From contig CAZASN010000001.1 of NCBI GenBank assembly GCA_964487915.1, positions 618,295-682,294 on the forward strand: DNA of 64,000 nt. The letters are read 5' to 3'. The notes beneath the pieces are model-generated. The model did not search any database. It was not told the DNA's origin and saw only the letters and a program-made list of their open reading frames with translations. The DNA is from Proruminimicrobium sp964487915 (GTDB lineage: Bacteria; Elusimicrobiota; Endomicrobiia; Endomicrobiales; Endomicrobiaceae). The position numbers and the translations under genes are program-made. Below are positions 35,218 through 44,927 of the stretch, piece after piece (the first letter of the stretch is position 1; each line of letters opens with the position of its first letter).

Positions 35218-36213
35218 ATGGTTGAATTAAGAAAAGATCCCATATCATCCGGCTGGGTTATCGTCAACCAAAACAGAGATTTGAATTGTTTTGTAAAGTC
35301 AGATAACCGTGTTGTGGACGAAAGCCACTGTCCTTTCTGTCCCGGGAAAGAAAAATTCACTCCTCCGGCAATAGTAGCTTTTGACAAATTCGGCAAAAGA
35401 ACCAGTGATAAAGACTGGAATATCAGAGTAATTCCGAATAATAAACCCATACTTGCAATAGAAGGCTCTTTGTTTAAAAAAGCCGAAGGCATGTTTGATA
35501 AAATGGCAGGTATAGGGGCGCACGAAATAATCATAGAGACTCCTCAGCATGACAAAACTACTTCTTCATTCGGTATTGATGAGTATTCACAGATACTTTT
35601 TATACTGCAGGAACGCATGAGAGATTTAAAAAATGATTCAAGGTTTGAATATATACTTGCTTTTAAAAATTACGGAGTAAATGCGGGCGAAACTATATCG
35701 CATGCACACTGCCAGATTGTGGCAATGCCTATAATACCTAAAACGGTAAAAGAGGAAATAATTTCCGGCCTTAAATATTTTGAATATAAGGAGAGATGTC
35801 TTTTCTGCGACATTATATCGCAGGAAATATCGTCCGGGACCAGAGTTATAACTGAAAATGACTCTTTTATAGCTTTTGTTCCTTTTGCTTCAAGATACCC
35901 TTTTGAAATATGGATTTTGCCTAAAGAACATTCCGGCGATTTCCGCACGATAAATGACCGCAAGGTATTAAATGAGCTTGCTTCCATAAACATAAGCGTT
36001 TTCAGAAGATTACGGAAAGTGCTTGATAATCCCTCTTATAATTTAGTGCTGCATTCTCTGCCGCTTAAAGAAAATTTTCTGCCGCATTATCACTGGCATG
36101 TCGAAATAATTCCTCAGATTGTAAAAACTACCGGGTTTGAACTCGGAACGGGTCTTTTTGTAAATCCTATTTTACCGGAAGAGTCGGCCAAATTTTTAAG
36201 AGAAGCGGAATAG
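35218..36213 (+). CDS. galT: Galactose-1-phosphate uridylyltransferase family protein
   Basis: The 331-residue HIT-superfamily protein has the zinc-binding CPFCPG pair (near 40), LFCDI (near 196), the catalytic region SHAHCQIVAMP (near 162) and a second HYHWHVEI motif near 290. GalT exchanges UMP between UDP-glucose and galactose-1-phosphate. The next gene is glycogen synthase, so a role in supplying or recycling nucleotide sugars is sensible. HAHCQ rather than HPHGQ at the active site leaves room for a related hexose-1-phosphate or ADP-glucose enzyme. Confidence 0.8.
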   Translation: MVELRKDPISSGWVIVNQNRDLNCFVKSDNRVVDESHCPFCPGKEKFTPPAIVAFDKFGKRTSDKDWNIRVIPNNKPILAIEGSLFKKAEGMFDKMAGIGAHEIIIETPQHDKTTSSFGIDEYSQILFILQERMRDLKNDSRFEYILAFKNYGVNAGETISHAHCQIVAMPIIPKTVKEEIISGLKYFEYKERCLFCDIISQEISSGTRVITENDSFIAFVPFASRYPFEIWILPKEHSGDFRTINDRKVLNELASINISVFRRLRKVLDNPSYNLVLHSLPLKENFLPHYHWHVEIIPQIVKTTGFELGTGLFVNPILPEESAKFLREAE

Positions 36214-36216
36214 TTT

Positions 36217-37695
36217 ATGAATATCTTAATGATTGCATCAGAATGCGTTCCGTATGTTAAAGTCGGCGGTCTTGCCGATGTGGTAGGAACGCTGCCTAAA
36301 TATCTGAAAAAACAGGGTCATGATGTCAGAGTCATAATACCTAAATACAAAACAATAGACGGCGTAAAATATAATCTTGAAACTCTTCCTTACAGATTAA
36401 GAGTCAAAGTAGGCAAAGAAGAAGAAAGTTTCAGGCTTAAAACCTGCATGCTTGACGGCGATATACCGGTTTATTTCATAGAAAATATGAGATATTTTAA
36501 CAGACTCGGCATATACGGCGACGAGTCCGGAATAGGATACGGAGACAACAGAGAAAGATATATTTTCTTTTCAAAGGCCGCGATAGAATCGGTAAAAGCC
36601 TTAATGTTCAGACCGGATATAGTTCATTGCCACGACTGGCATACCGGAATAATACCGGCATATTTAAAAACAACGCATGCCGACGACGGATTTTTTTGGA
36701 GAACTTCTTCAATATATACGATACACAATATAGCTTTTCAGGGCAGTTTTGACGCCGAAACTACGGTTCCTATGGCCGGATTTTCGTGGGAAGATTATAA
36801 AAGCGACAAACTTGAATTTTATAATACTTTTAATTTTATGAAAGCCGGCCTTGCCTATGCCGATATAATTTCGACCGTCAGTCCGACGTATGCAAACGAA
36901 ATACAAACGCCGGCCGCCGGCAACGGAATGGAAGTCGTGCTGCAGACAAGAAAGGATGACGTTTACGGAATTTTAAACGGAATAGATTATTCTTACTGGA
37001 ATCCTCAGACTGATAAAAATTTAGCGGCGAATTATTCCGCAAATGACTTGTCCGGAAAGATGTCATGTAAAAAAGATTTGCAAAGCAGATGCGGATTTAA
37101 TTTATCCGAAAATACTTTTGTCGTGGGATGCGTTTCCCGTTTTGACAATCAGAAAGGTTTTGACCTTATAATGGACGTCATAAGAAAAACGCAGCATCTG
37201 GACATACAGTTTGCGGTTTTGGGATCAGGCGACAGGTATATAAGAGACGGAATGTTGTATTTAAAAAGCCTTTATCCTTCCAAAGTAAATGTTTTTAACG
37301 ATTATAACGAGGCTTTGGCTCATCAGATATACGCCGGTTCGGACGCTTTTTTAATGCCGTCAAGATTTGAGCCTTGCGGTTTAAGCCAGATTATTGCGCT
37401 TGCTTACGGCGCGGTGCCGGTAGTAAATAAAACCGGCGGACTTGCGGATACAATAAAGGATTTTACGTCATCTTCTTCGAGCGGGAACGGTTTTGTTTTT
37501 AATTTATATACAGGCGAAAATTTATTTGATAAAATTAATACGGCGTATAATTTTTTCAGAAATAAAAATGCGTGGAGCAAGGTTGTTAAGAATGCGTTTG
37601 CAAGCAATTTTTCCTGGGATAATTCCGTAACGGAATATGAAAATATGTATAATACCGCATTAAACAGACGTATAGCGTACACCATATATAAATAA
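36217..37695 (+). CDS. glgA: Glycogen (starch) synthase, GT5
   Basis: The 492-residue protein begins MNILMIASECVPYVKVGGLADVVG, containing the ADP-glucose-binding KVGGLADV motif of GT5 synthases. The C-terminal half has SRFEPCGLSQIIALAYG and the Gly-rich TGGL sugar-nucleotide site. It elongates alpha-1,4-glucan from ADP-glucose in the cytoplasm. Length is normal. It is 3 bp after galT and 1 bp before ftsX, within a long run of co-directional genes. Other glycogen genes are not in the window. Confidence 0.95.
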   Translation: MNILMIASECVPYVKVGGLADVVGTLPKYLKKQGHDVRVIIPKYKTIDGVKYNLETLPYRLRVKVGKEEESFRLKTCMLDGDIPVYFIENMRYFNRLGIYGDESGIGYGDNRERYIFFSKAAIESVKALMFRPDIVHCHDWHTGIIPAYLKTTHADDGFFWRTSSIYTIHNIAFQGSFDAETTVPMAGFSWEDYKSDKLEFYNTFNFMKAGLAYADIISTVSPTYANEIQTPAAGNGMEVVLQTRKDDVYGILNGIDYSYWNPQTDKNLAANYSANDLSGKMSCKKDLQSRCGFNLSENTFVVGCVSRFDNQKGFDLIMDVIRKTQHLDIQFAVLGSGDRYIRDGMLYLKSLYPSKVNVFNDYNEALAHQIYAGSDAFLMPSRFEPCGLSQIIALAYGAVPVVNKTGGLADTIKDFTSSSSSGNGFVFNLYTGENLFDKINTAYNFFRNKNAWSKVVKNAFASNFSWDNSVTEYENMYNTALNRRIAYTIYK

Positions 37696-37696
37696 C

Positions 37697-38431
37697 ATGA
37701 AAATACAAAAAATTAAAATATCATTGGTTATAAAAATTCTTTTTATTTGCATCTTTACGGTTTGTTCCGCTTTGCTGATGAAATATTATAATGACGTTAA
37801 ATTAGATTTAAATCAAACTTCGCGCGAATTAAATTTTATAATATTCTTAAACGACAAAGTTGAAAGTAAAGAAGTTTTAACCGCCGGTCTTGAAAGTCTT
37901 AATTGTTTCAACGTCGCCGAATATGTAGATAAGGAAAAGGCGTATCAAAAAGCGCTGGGGTTAAATCCTGAGCTGTTAAAAGATATTGAACTTGAAAGCA
38001 AATATTATCCTGCTTACGCGGTAGCGAACGAACTTAAAATAAAAGACAGAGGGCAGTTTAACGACATAATCGTAAAAGTTTCCGGACTTGAATACGTAAG
38101 CGAAATAGGGTACGACCAAAAAGCTTTTGATTTATTTATAAAAACCGTTGAAACTCTTTCAATGTATGAAAAAATTTTTATAAATCTCATGTTTATCGTT
38201 TTGGTTTTGTTTATAATAAAGGCGACGCTGTACGTTATTTACGGTAAAGTTTTGATAATTTTAACCGAGCTGCTTTACGGAACTCTTGCGGCGCTGACAG
38301 GTTACGCCTCAATTGCTCTGGTCGCGTCAATTTCAAACAGACAGTTTTTTGTGCTTGACTGGCACATGCTGTTTGTGTTAATTCCTCTCGGATGCGTCTT
38401 ATCATTTATGACAAAAGAATCAAATGTTTAA
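37697..38431 (+). CDS. ftsX: FtsX-like cell division permease
   Basis: The 244-residue protein has a first membrane helix, a periplasmic region of about 110 residues (FIIFLNDKVESKEVL onward, the FtsX extracellular domain) and three more helices (about 155-240). FtsX with the ATPase FtsE transmits conformational signals to periplasmic murein hydrolase activators at division. An EnvC-like gene overlaps its end by 8 bp, supporting the call. No ftsE is present beside it, which is unusual. Confidence 0.8.
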   Translation: MKIQKIKISLVIKILFICIFTVCSALLMKYYNDVKLDLNQTSRELNFIIFLNDKVESKEVLTAGLESLNCFNVAEYVDKEKAYQKALGLNPELLKDIELESKYYPAYAVANELKIKDRGQFNDIIVKVSGLEYVSEIGYDQKAFDLFIKTVETLSMYEKIFINLMFIVLVLFIIKATLYVIYGKVLIILTELLYGTLAALTGYASIALVASISNRQFFVLDWHMLFVLIPLGCVLSFMTKESNV

Positions 38432-39572
38432 ATTCTTAAATATTTTATTAATCACATTCCTTTTAATCGCAGCTTCAGCCGGCGTAAACGCCGACGTTCA
38501 AGACGATATAAAAATAAAAAACGACGAATTATCGCAGATTAAACAGGATATAAACAGGAAAAAATCGGAAAAAGAAAAACTTCAAAAACAGGAAAGAAAA
38601 TTTAAAAAAGAATTGAACAGGATTACCGAAGCCATATCGTCCACCGAAAAACAGCTGAAAAAGATAAACAATGAAATTGCAGCATCTGAAAAAAAACTTG
38701 CCGCCGCTTCTGAAAAGTATATGTGCGCCGACCGTGAAAAAAATTCGGTCAATTCAAGAATACAAAAACAGTATTGCGAATACGCAAAAAGAAAGCTTGT
38801 ATCTTATTATGACAGTCCGCTTGAATTTAAAATGAGAGAATTATTAATCAGAGACGATTCGTATAAATACAGAGACGCAAAAAACAGGGAAAACGCGGCC
38901 CAGAGAGACGTTGAAAAATATAATAAGGCAAAAAAAGAACTTACGGATTTAAAAAATAAACAGCAGAATCTGGTTTCTAAAAACAAACAGCTTCAGAAAG
39001 AAAAAAACGAGCTTCTTAAAACTACCGAAGGAAAAAGAATGGAAGCGGAAAGAGAAATACAGGCTCTAAATGAATCCGCGCGCGCATTGTCAAAATTAAT
39101 AGAAAAATTATCGGCCGTAAGCAAAAAAGTTGAAATTGCGGCTTCAAAGAAAAAGCAGACGTCAATAAGGTCTGCTTCAAATACCCGTAAAAATAATCTG
39201 CCGTGGCCGGCTGCGGGTCAGGTTATACTGAATTACGGCAAAAACAAACATCCCGAACTTGATACAAACATAATAAGCAACGGAATAAAAATTAAGACTC
39301 AAAATAATGCTATAATACAATCTGTTGAAGGCGGGAAAATAGCTTTTGTCGGAGAATTCAGAAGTTACGGCAAAATGATAATTATAGATCATAAAGGCGA
39401 GTTTTTCAGCGTTTACGCTCAATTATCAGAAATTCTTGTAAAAGAAGAGGATACGGTTGCAAGAGGCATGACTATAGCAAAAACAGGCGAAGGAGATTCG
39501 TCGGTTTTGTATTTTGAAATAAGACAGGGCAATATACCGGAAGATCCCAGATTATGGCTGAAAGAAAAATAA
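38424..39572 (+). CDS. EnvC-like murein hydrolase activator (degenerate LytM/M23 domain)
   Basis: The 382-residue protein has a signal peptide, a long coiled coil (about 25-250, Lys/Glu-rich) and a C-terminal LytM-type beta domain (about 262-380). Active M23 peptidases need His and HxH zinc ligands; here the segments read YAQL and LYFEIRQG, with Gln and Tyr in place of His, so the domain is probably inactive as a protease. That is the EnvC design: activation of an amidase after signalling from FtsEX. It overlaps ftsX and is followed by a processing protease. Confidence 0.82.
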   Translation: MFKFLNILLITFLLIAASAGVNADVQDDIKIKNDELSQIKQDINRKKSEKEKLQKQERKFKKELNRITEAISSTEKQLKKINNEIAASEKKLAAASEKYMCADREKNSVNSRIQKQYCEYAKRKLVSYYDSPLEFKMRELLIRDDSYKYRDAKNRENAAQRDVEKYNKAKKELTDLKNKQQNLVSKNKQLQKEKNELLKTTEGKRMEAEREIQALNESARALSKLIEKLSAVSKKVEIAASKKKQTSIRSASNTRKNNLPWPAAGQVILNYGKNKHPELDTNIISNGIKIKTQNNAIIQSVEGGKIAFVGEFRSYGKMIIIDHKGEFFSVYAQLSEILVKEEDTVARGMTIAKTGEGDSSVLYFEIRQGNIPEDPRLWLKEK

Positions 39573-39599
39573 TAAAATTCCTGCTTAAGGGGCAAGTAA

Positions 39600-40967
39600 A
39601 TGTCAAAGTTTAAGAAGTTTTTTATCGCTGCGTTGTTTATAACGTTAATATCGTCGTCAAATTTATATTCAAAATCAGACGAAACTTATGATTCTTTAAG
39701 AATGATGATAGATATTATGGAAATAATAGACGTCAATTATGTTGATGAAACAAAACCGAAAGATTTAGTTATCGGGGCGATCAACGGAGTGGTAAGAACT
39801 CTTGATCCTTATTCCCAGTTTATGGATGAAAAAGCCTATAAAGAAATGAAAACCGAAACGCAGGGGTCATACGGCGGAATAGGATTGAGAATAACTATGC
39901 AGGACAACGTTTTGACGGTTTTAACGCCTATGGCGGATACGCCCGCGTATTTTGCCGGAATACTTCCCGACGATAAAATAGTAAAAATAGACAGCACCAC
40001 TACGGAAGGCATGTCAAGCGACGAGGCCGTTAAATTGATGAGGGGAAATCCCGGCACAAAAGTAGTTTTAACTATTTTCCGTCCGGCCACCAAACAGGAA
40101 CTGGTTTTTGAATTAAAAAGAAAAGACATAAAAATAGAAACCGTAAAAAAACAAATGCTTGAAAATAATATCGGATATATAAGACTTTCCGAATTTAACG
40201 CGCAAAGCGCAGGCGATATTACCAAAATGTTAAAAGATCTCAGTAAAGACGGAATGACTTCTCTGATACTTGATTTAAGAAATAATCCGGGCGGACTTCT
40301 TGATTCCGCCATTGAAATATGCAGTTTGTTTATACCGGAAGAGAGCCTGGTCGTTTCAACAAAAGGAAGAGACAAAATACAGGAACAGCATTACGTTACA
40401 AAGAAAAAACCTCTCTATCCTGATATGCCTGTGGTTATTTTAATAAACAGAGGTTCGGCTTCGGCTTCCGAAATTGTCGCCGGAACTTTACAGGATTACA
40501 AAAGAGCGCTGGTAATAGGCGGAAATTCTTTCGGCAAGGGAAGCGTTCAGACTATTATTCCTCTTTCCGACGGCAATGCTTTAAGGCTGACAATAGCAAA
40601 ATATTATCTTCCTTCGGGCAGAACAATAGCACAAAGAACCGAAAAGAAAGACATAAAAAGAGGTTTGGATCCGGATATTAAAATTGAAGTTTCTCCCGAA
40701 ACGGAGGGGAAATTATATATTCAGTCCGAAAAGATAAAATTAAAAGATTCGGATAAAAAAGAAGAAACAAAAATAACGGACGAGGCTCTTGAAACGGCTG
40801 TTTCCGTCATAAAATCGCAAAAAACCGAAGAATATATCAAACATCCGGATAAGTATTTGCAGGATAATCCCAAACCGGAAATGAAGCCTGAAAATAATAA
40901 ATCCGGCGAGGTTTCTAAAGAGGAAAAAAAATTAACCGATGAGCAAAAAACAGAAAAAACAAAGTAG
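39600..40967 (+). CDS. C-terminal processing peptidase (S41, CtpA-like)
   Basis: The 455-residue protein has a signal peptide, a PDZ domain (about 85-175, GGIGLRITMQDN) and the S41 catalytic domain. The Ser is in GSASASE (285-291) and the Lys in SFGKGSVQT (near 314). Such periplasmic Ser-Lys proteases trim or degrade envelope proteins, including murein hydrolases. The placement after FtsX and EnvC suggests control of cell wall cleavage. A charged C-terminal tail of about 60 residues overlaps the next gene by 29 bp. Confidence 0.92.
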   Translation: MSKFKKFFIAALFITLISSSNLYSKSDETYDSLRMMIDIMEIIDVNYVDETKPKDLVIGAINGVVRTLDPYSQFMDEKAYKEMKTETQGSYGGIGLRITMQDNVLTVLTPMADTPAYFAGILPDDKIVKIDSTTTEGMSSDEAVKLMRGNPGTKVVLTIFRPATKQELVFELKRKDIKIETVKKQMLENNIGYIRLSEFNAQSAGDITKMLKDLSKDGMTSLILDLRNNPGGLLDSAIEICSLFIPEESLVVSTKGRDKIQEQHYVTKKKPLYPDMPVVILINRGSASASEIVAGTLQDYKRALVIGGNSFGKGSVQTIIPLSDGNALRLTIAKYYLPSGRTIAQRTEKKDIKRGLDPDIKIEVSPETEGKLYIQSEKIKLKDSDKKEETKITDEALETAVSVIKSQKTEEYIKHPDKYLQDNPKPEMKPENNKSGEVSKEEKKLTDEQKTEKTK

Positions 40968-41370
40968 CATTATCGTAAAAATATACATACTTATCCTTTT
41001 TATATGCGGCGTTATACTCGGATTATCTTTTATAAACGCCGGTAAAAGCGGCCGCGGTAATATTGACGCCAAGCTGGATAATGATCTTGTAACTGTTCTT
41101 GTTTCCAACGGGATAAAACAGGAAGACGTAATTGCGCAGTATGTCAGAGAAAAAAAATACGGGGATTCCGTTTATAACCAGTATTATAAAAACATATTTT
41201 TGCCGGATAATAAAAAAATAAAAAGTTTTGAACTTCAGTTTAAAACTTTGGCGAGAAATTTTAAAATTGACATCTCAAAAAATGTTGAGCCGGATAAATC
41301 AAACAAATATGTCTTTTATGACAAAGACAAAATATATTCAACCGTCATTTTCACAAAAATCAAAGGATAA
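40939..41370 (+). CDS. Small membrane-anchored protein, unknown function
   Basis: The 143-residue protein has one N-terminal membrane helix (IIVKIYILILFICGVILGLSF, quoted in part) and a soluble exterior region of about 105 residues. I recognise no family. In gene order it follows the S41 protease where some bacteria carry a divergent polysaccharide deacetylase; only a short anchored domain is present here. It overlaps the protease gene by 29 bp and is 3 bp from the radical SAM gene. Confidence 0.6.
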   Translation: MSKKQKKQSSIIVKIYILILFICGVILGLSFINAGKSGRGNIDAKLDNDLVTVLVSNGIKQEDVIAQYVREKKYGDSVYNQYYKNIFLPDNKKIKSFELQFKTLARNFKIDISKNVEPDKSNKYVFYDKDKIYSTVIFTKIKG

Positions 41371-41373
41371 AAT

Positions 41374-42903
41374 ATGAACAGCAATCCCAATGAATTCTTT
41401 GAAAAAGCCAAAGATTTTTCAAAAAACAAAGAATATGAAAAAGCATTGGAATATTTTGATATTTGTTACAGGTACGGTTATGTCAGAGAAAAAGTTTTGA
41501 TTGAAAAATTAAAAATATTTTTTGAATTGGAAAAATGGCAGGAAGCCGAAAGGTGTTGTTTGGAATATATTGAAAATCCCGATGATAAATATATGGAATC
41601 GGAAGTCAGGCTTAACTTATCAAAAATATATAAAATAAACGCCAGAATGGATAAAGCCGTTGAAGTATTTGATTCAATAAATAAAGATTTTGTAAAAGAC
41701 ATAAATGCTTTTTATATAGAAAGACTGGATTTGAGTTACAGCAGCTATAAAGATTATTTTCTTGTGCATCAGTTTTCGGGCGATAAAAATGAACTGTTTA
41801 ATGAATTCAATATAATAAAAGATATACCGCCTTATGATTCGCAAACTTTGTTTTTTTTGGCCAGAGTTGCAAATTTTTTGCATGATTATGACTATACGAA
41901 AAAATTAATTGAAAAATACGGCGTTTTAGCCGAAAACAATGTTTTTTATAAAAATGCCGTTCTTAATGAGCATGAAATCGCAACAGGTTCTGTTATACTT
42001 AAATCTTTTCCGAGAGGGTTGTGGCTTGCGGTAAGCAGCAAATGCAATATTTCATGCATTATGTGCCGTTCAAACGAAACAAATTATGAATTATCGGAAA
42101 ATAATATGCAGAAAATATCAACATATTTCAAATATTTGGAGCATATTTCATGGTGGGGCGGAGAACCTACTATTTCTCCGAAATTTTATAAATTATTGGG
42201 AAAAGCGTTAGAATATAAAAATATTAAACACACGATTATCACAAACGGGCAGCACATGCCGGATGAGCTCGTTGATATTATAGTAAAAAATAATATAGAG
42301 ATCGTTTTATCAGTAGATGCGGTTGAAAAAGAAAAATACGAATCAATACGAAAAGGCGCAAGTTTTGATAAATTATTAAATACTATAGGGAAATTGGCTC
42401 CCGTAAGAGAAAAAGGATTGGTAAGAATAAATTATGTAGTAATGAATATGAATAAGGACGAATTAAAAAAGGTTTTTGATTTTGCCGGCAGATATAAAAT
42501 ATCAAAAATAAATTTTATTCCGGGATGCGGCAATAACACCGAAAAAAATGATTTTCAAATTTCAAACTCCGATATTAATGATATATCCGCCGAATTATCA
42601 GATGCAAAAAATATGGATGTTTTTAACTCTTGCGTAATAATAAAAAACGACGTCAGGCAAATAAATTGCGTAAGAAATGAGTTTTGCCATACGCCGTGGA
42701 CATATATGACTTTTTCATATAAAGGAACAATCATTCCCGATAATTTATGCAAATTTTTTAATGATAAAGAATTTGTATTGGACGAAACAAATCTGTTGGA
42801 ATACTGGAACAGCGAGTATGCTCAGGATTTAAGAAAATCGGTATTGCAAAAACATGCATGTAATTATAATTGTCCACAGGCTAATATAAATAAACTTTTA
42901 TGA
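41374..42903 (+). CDS. TPR-radical SAM protein
   Basis: The 509-residue protein has N-terminal TPR-like helices (about 1-200) and a radical SAM domain with Cys224, Cys228 and Cys231 (KCNISCIMCRSN). The GGEPT motif follows (WWGGEPTISP). Near the end, several cysteines (RNEFCHTPW, NLCKFF, CNYNCPQ) form a SPASM-like auxiliary cluster site. Relatives modify peptides, proteins or cofactors; the substrate is not evident because no precursor peptide is seen nearby. It overlaps tsaD by 4 bp. Confidence 0.8.
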   Translation: MNSNPNEFFEKAKDFSKNKEYEKALEYFDICYRYGYVREKVLIEKLKIFFELEKWQEAERCCLEYIENPDDKYMESEVRLNLSKIYKINARMDKAVEVFDSINKDFVKDINAFYIERLDLSYSSYKDYFLVHQFSGDKNELFNEFNIIKDIPPYDSQTLFFLARVANFLHDYDYTKKLIEKYGVLAENNVFYKNAVLNEHEIATGSVILKSFPRGLWLAVSSKCNISCIMCRSNETNYELSENNMQKISTYFKYLEHISWWGGEPTISPKFYKLLGKALEYKNIKHTIITNGQHMPDELVDIIVKNNIEIVLSVDAVEKEKYESIRKGASFDKLLNTIGKLAPVREKGLVRINYVVMNMNKDELKKVFDFAGRYKISKINFIPGCGNNTEKNDFQISNSDINDISAELSDAKNMDVFNSCVIIKNDVRQINCVRNEFCHTPWTYMTFSYKGTIIPDNLCKFFNDKEFVLDETNLLEYWNSEYAQDLRKSVLQKHACNYNCPQANINKLL

Positions 42904-43922
42904 AAATACTTGCAATAGAAACCTCATGCGACGAAACGTCGGCATCTGTCATTGAAAACGGCAGAAATATTTTATCAAACGTAATTTCTTCGCAAATCCC
43001 CATTCATGCTGTATATAACGGCGTTGTTCCGGAACTTGCAAGCAGGGCGCATATAAAAAATATAAATATCGTAATTGAAGAATCGCTAAACAAAGCAGGA
43101 ATAGATTTTAAAAATTTTGATAAAAAAATAGACGCCGTCGCATGCACTTACGGCCCCGGGCTTGCAGGTTCTCTTCTTGTAGGCATAATGGCCGCAAAAA
43201 CTCTGGCTTATATTTACGATAAACCTTTAATACCGGTAAATCATATTGAAGGCCATATGTATTCCGCAGGCATAGAAAATCATTCTTTAAAACCGCCTTT
43301 TTTGAGCGTAATTATTTCAGGAGGACATACCGAATTAATTATGGTAAAAGATTACGGCAAATATATTTTTTTGGGCGGAACAAGAGACGACGCAGTCGGC
43401 GAAGCTTTTGATAAAGTCGCAAAAATACTCGGACTTGCTTATCCGGGAGGCCCGGTGATAGACAAACTTGCAGAACTCGGAGACGCCAAAAAAGTATATT
43501 TTACAAGACCTTTGCTTAAAGGCAGCTGGGATTTTTCGTTTTCGGGAATAAAAACTGCGGTTTTAAATTATTCTAAAAAAGTTGACGTAAAAAATAAGAA
43601 GACGGTAAACGACATATGCGCCGGTTTCCGCCAGGCGGTATGCGAAACCGTAGTTTACAAAGCATTTCAAGCCGTTGAAAAATATAATTTAAAAACGCTT
43701 GCATTGGGCGGCGGAGTCGCAAGTAATTCGTTAATGAGAAAAATGTTTAAAGAGGCCGGGAAAAATAAGAAGATAAAAGTTTTTATTCCGTCTCCGGTTT
43801 ATTGCACGGATAACGCTTCAATGATAGGTCTTGCGGCTTATTATAAATACAAAAAATCGGCATACGGCAAAAATAACGCATCTTTAAATCCAGAACCGTC
43901 GCTTGATTTGCAAAATTGGTAA
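42900..43922 (+). CDS. tsaD: tRNA N6-adenosine threonylcarbamoyltransferase TsaD
   Basis: TsaD transfers the threonylcarbamoyl group to A37 of ANN-reading tRNAs, with TsaB and TsaE. The 340-residue protein starts MKILAIETSCDETSASV, has the metal-binding HIEGH motif, and the CTDNASMIG motif supplies the third ligand. GGGVASNS is present near 275. It is the standard length. It lies between the radical SAM gene (4-bp overlap) and dusB, another tRNA modification gene. Confidence 0.96.
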   Translation: MKILAIETSCDETSASVIENGRNILSNVISSQIPIHAVYNGVVPELASRAHIKNINIVIEESLNKAGIDFKNFDKKIDAVACTYGPGLAGSLLVGIMAAKTLAYIYDKPLIPVNHIEGHMYSAGIENHSLKPPFLSVIISGGHTELIMVKDYGKYIFLGGTRDDAVGEAFDKVAKILGLAYPGGPVIDKLAELGDAKKVYFTRPLLKGSWDFSFSGIKTAVLNYSKKVDVKNKKTVNDICAGFRQAVCETVVYKAFQAVEKYNLKTLALGGGVASNSLMRKMFKEAGKNKKIKVFIPSPVYCTDNASMIGLAAYYKYKKSAYGKNNASLNPEPSLDLQNW

Positions 43923-43928
43923 CCGTAC

Positions 43929-44927
43929 ATGATAAAACTCCCCGAATTGAAAATAGGAAATATTAAATTAAAAAACTCTCTTATGCTTGCTCCTATGGCG
44001 GGCATTACGGATATGCCTTTAAGAGAACTCGCGGTTGAAGGCGGGGCAGGACTTGTTTTTACCGAAATGATATCCGCGACCGCTCTTTCATACGGCGACA
44101 GAAAAACATTAAAACTTTTACAGACTTCCGATAAAGAAAAAGATATGGTCGGAGCCCAGATTTTCGGCAACAGTCCTTCCGTGATGTCCGAAAGCGCAAA
44201 AAAAATACAGGATCTCGGTTATAATATAATAGACATTAATCTCGGATGCCCCGCAAAAAAAATAGCAAAAGCGGGGGCCGGCGCAAAACTTCTTGAATCT
44301 CCCAAAAATATTGAAAGCATATTAAGCTCCGTAGTTAAAGCCGTTTCAGTTCCAGTAACGGCAAAAATAAGAATAGGTTTGTTTAAAGGCCAAAATATTG
44401 CACCTGAAATAATAGAAATAGCCCAAAACAGCGGGATAAAAATGGTTTCGGTTCACGCAAGGCCGGCTGAAAACGGACACAGCGGTCCGCCTGATTTAAA
44501 AGCTTTTGAAGCCGCCGCCGCAAACGCCGAAATACCTGTTATCGCAAACGGCGGCATTATTGACATCAAAAGCGCGGAAAAGTTTTTAAAAATACCCAAA
44601 TGCGGCGGTTTAATGATAGGAAGAGGGGCCATAGGCGATTATGATTTATTTAAAAGGATAGAATGGTTTTTTGATAAAAACGACGTGCTGCCTCATCCGG
44701 ATACAGATACTAAAATCAAATGGTTTAAAAAACATATACTGTCATCAATAGATTTTTACGGAGAGGAAAAAGGAATTGTCGTTCTCAGAAAAATCGCTCC
44801 GTATTATATAAAGGACATTCCTAACGCATGCCAAATAAGAGACAGATTCAACAAAGTCACAACTCTTAAAGATTTCAATATTCTTATGGATAACATAATG
44901 CAGTTTTGCAATACCGGTAATTTTTAA
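43929..44927 (+). CDS. dus: tRNA-dihydrouridine synthase (DusB type)
   Basis: The 332-residue FMN enzyme reduces uridines in the tRNA D-loop. It begins with the Dus motif NSLMLAPMAGITDMPLR, has the catalytic Cys in NLGCPAKKI (near 100), and ends with a helical tRNA-binding domain. It is the last gene of the long plus-strand run. Its stop overlaps the stop of the converging gene by 4 bp, so transcription must end within coding sequence or read into it. Confidence 0.93.
   Translation: MIKLPELKIGNIKLKNSLMLAPMAGITDMPLRELAVEGGAGLVFTEMISATALSYGDRKTLKLLQTSDKEKDMVGAQIFGNSPSVMSESAKKIQDLGYNIIDINLGCPAKKIAKAGAGAKLLESPKNIESILSSVVKAVSVPVTAKIRIGLFKGQNIAPEIIEIAQNSGIKMVSVHARPAENGHSGPPDLKAFEAAAANAEIPVIANGGIIDIKSAEKFLKIPKCGGLMIGRGAIGDYDLFKRIEWFFDKNDVLPHPDTDTKIKWFKKHILSSIDFYGEEKGIVVLRKIAPYYIKDIPNACQIRDRFNKVTTLKDFNILMDNIMQFCNTGNF

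Noticed and set aside
39836..40375. 179-residue antisense ORF inside the S41 protease gene
   Set aside because: The sense frame has full family motifs; the antisense frame has none.
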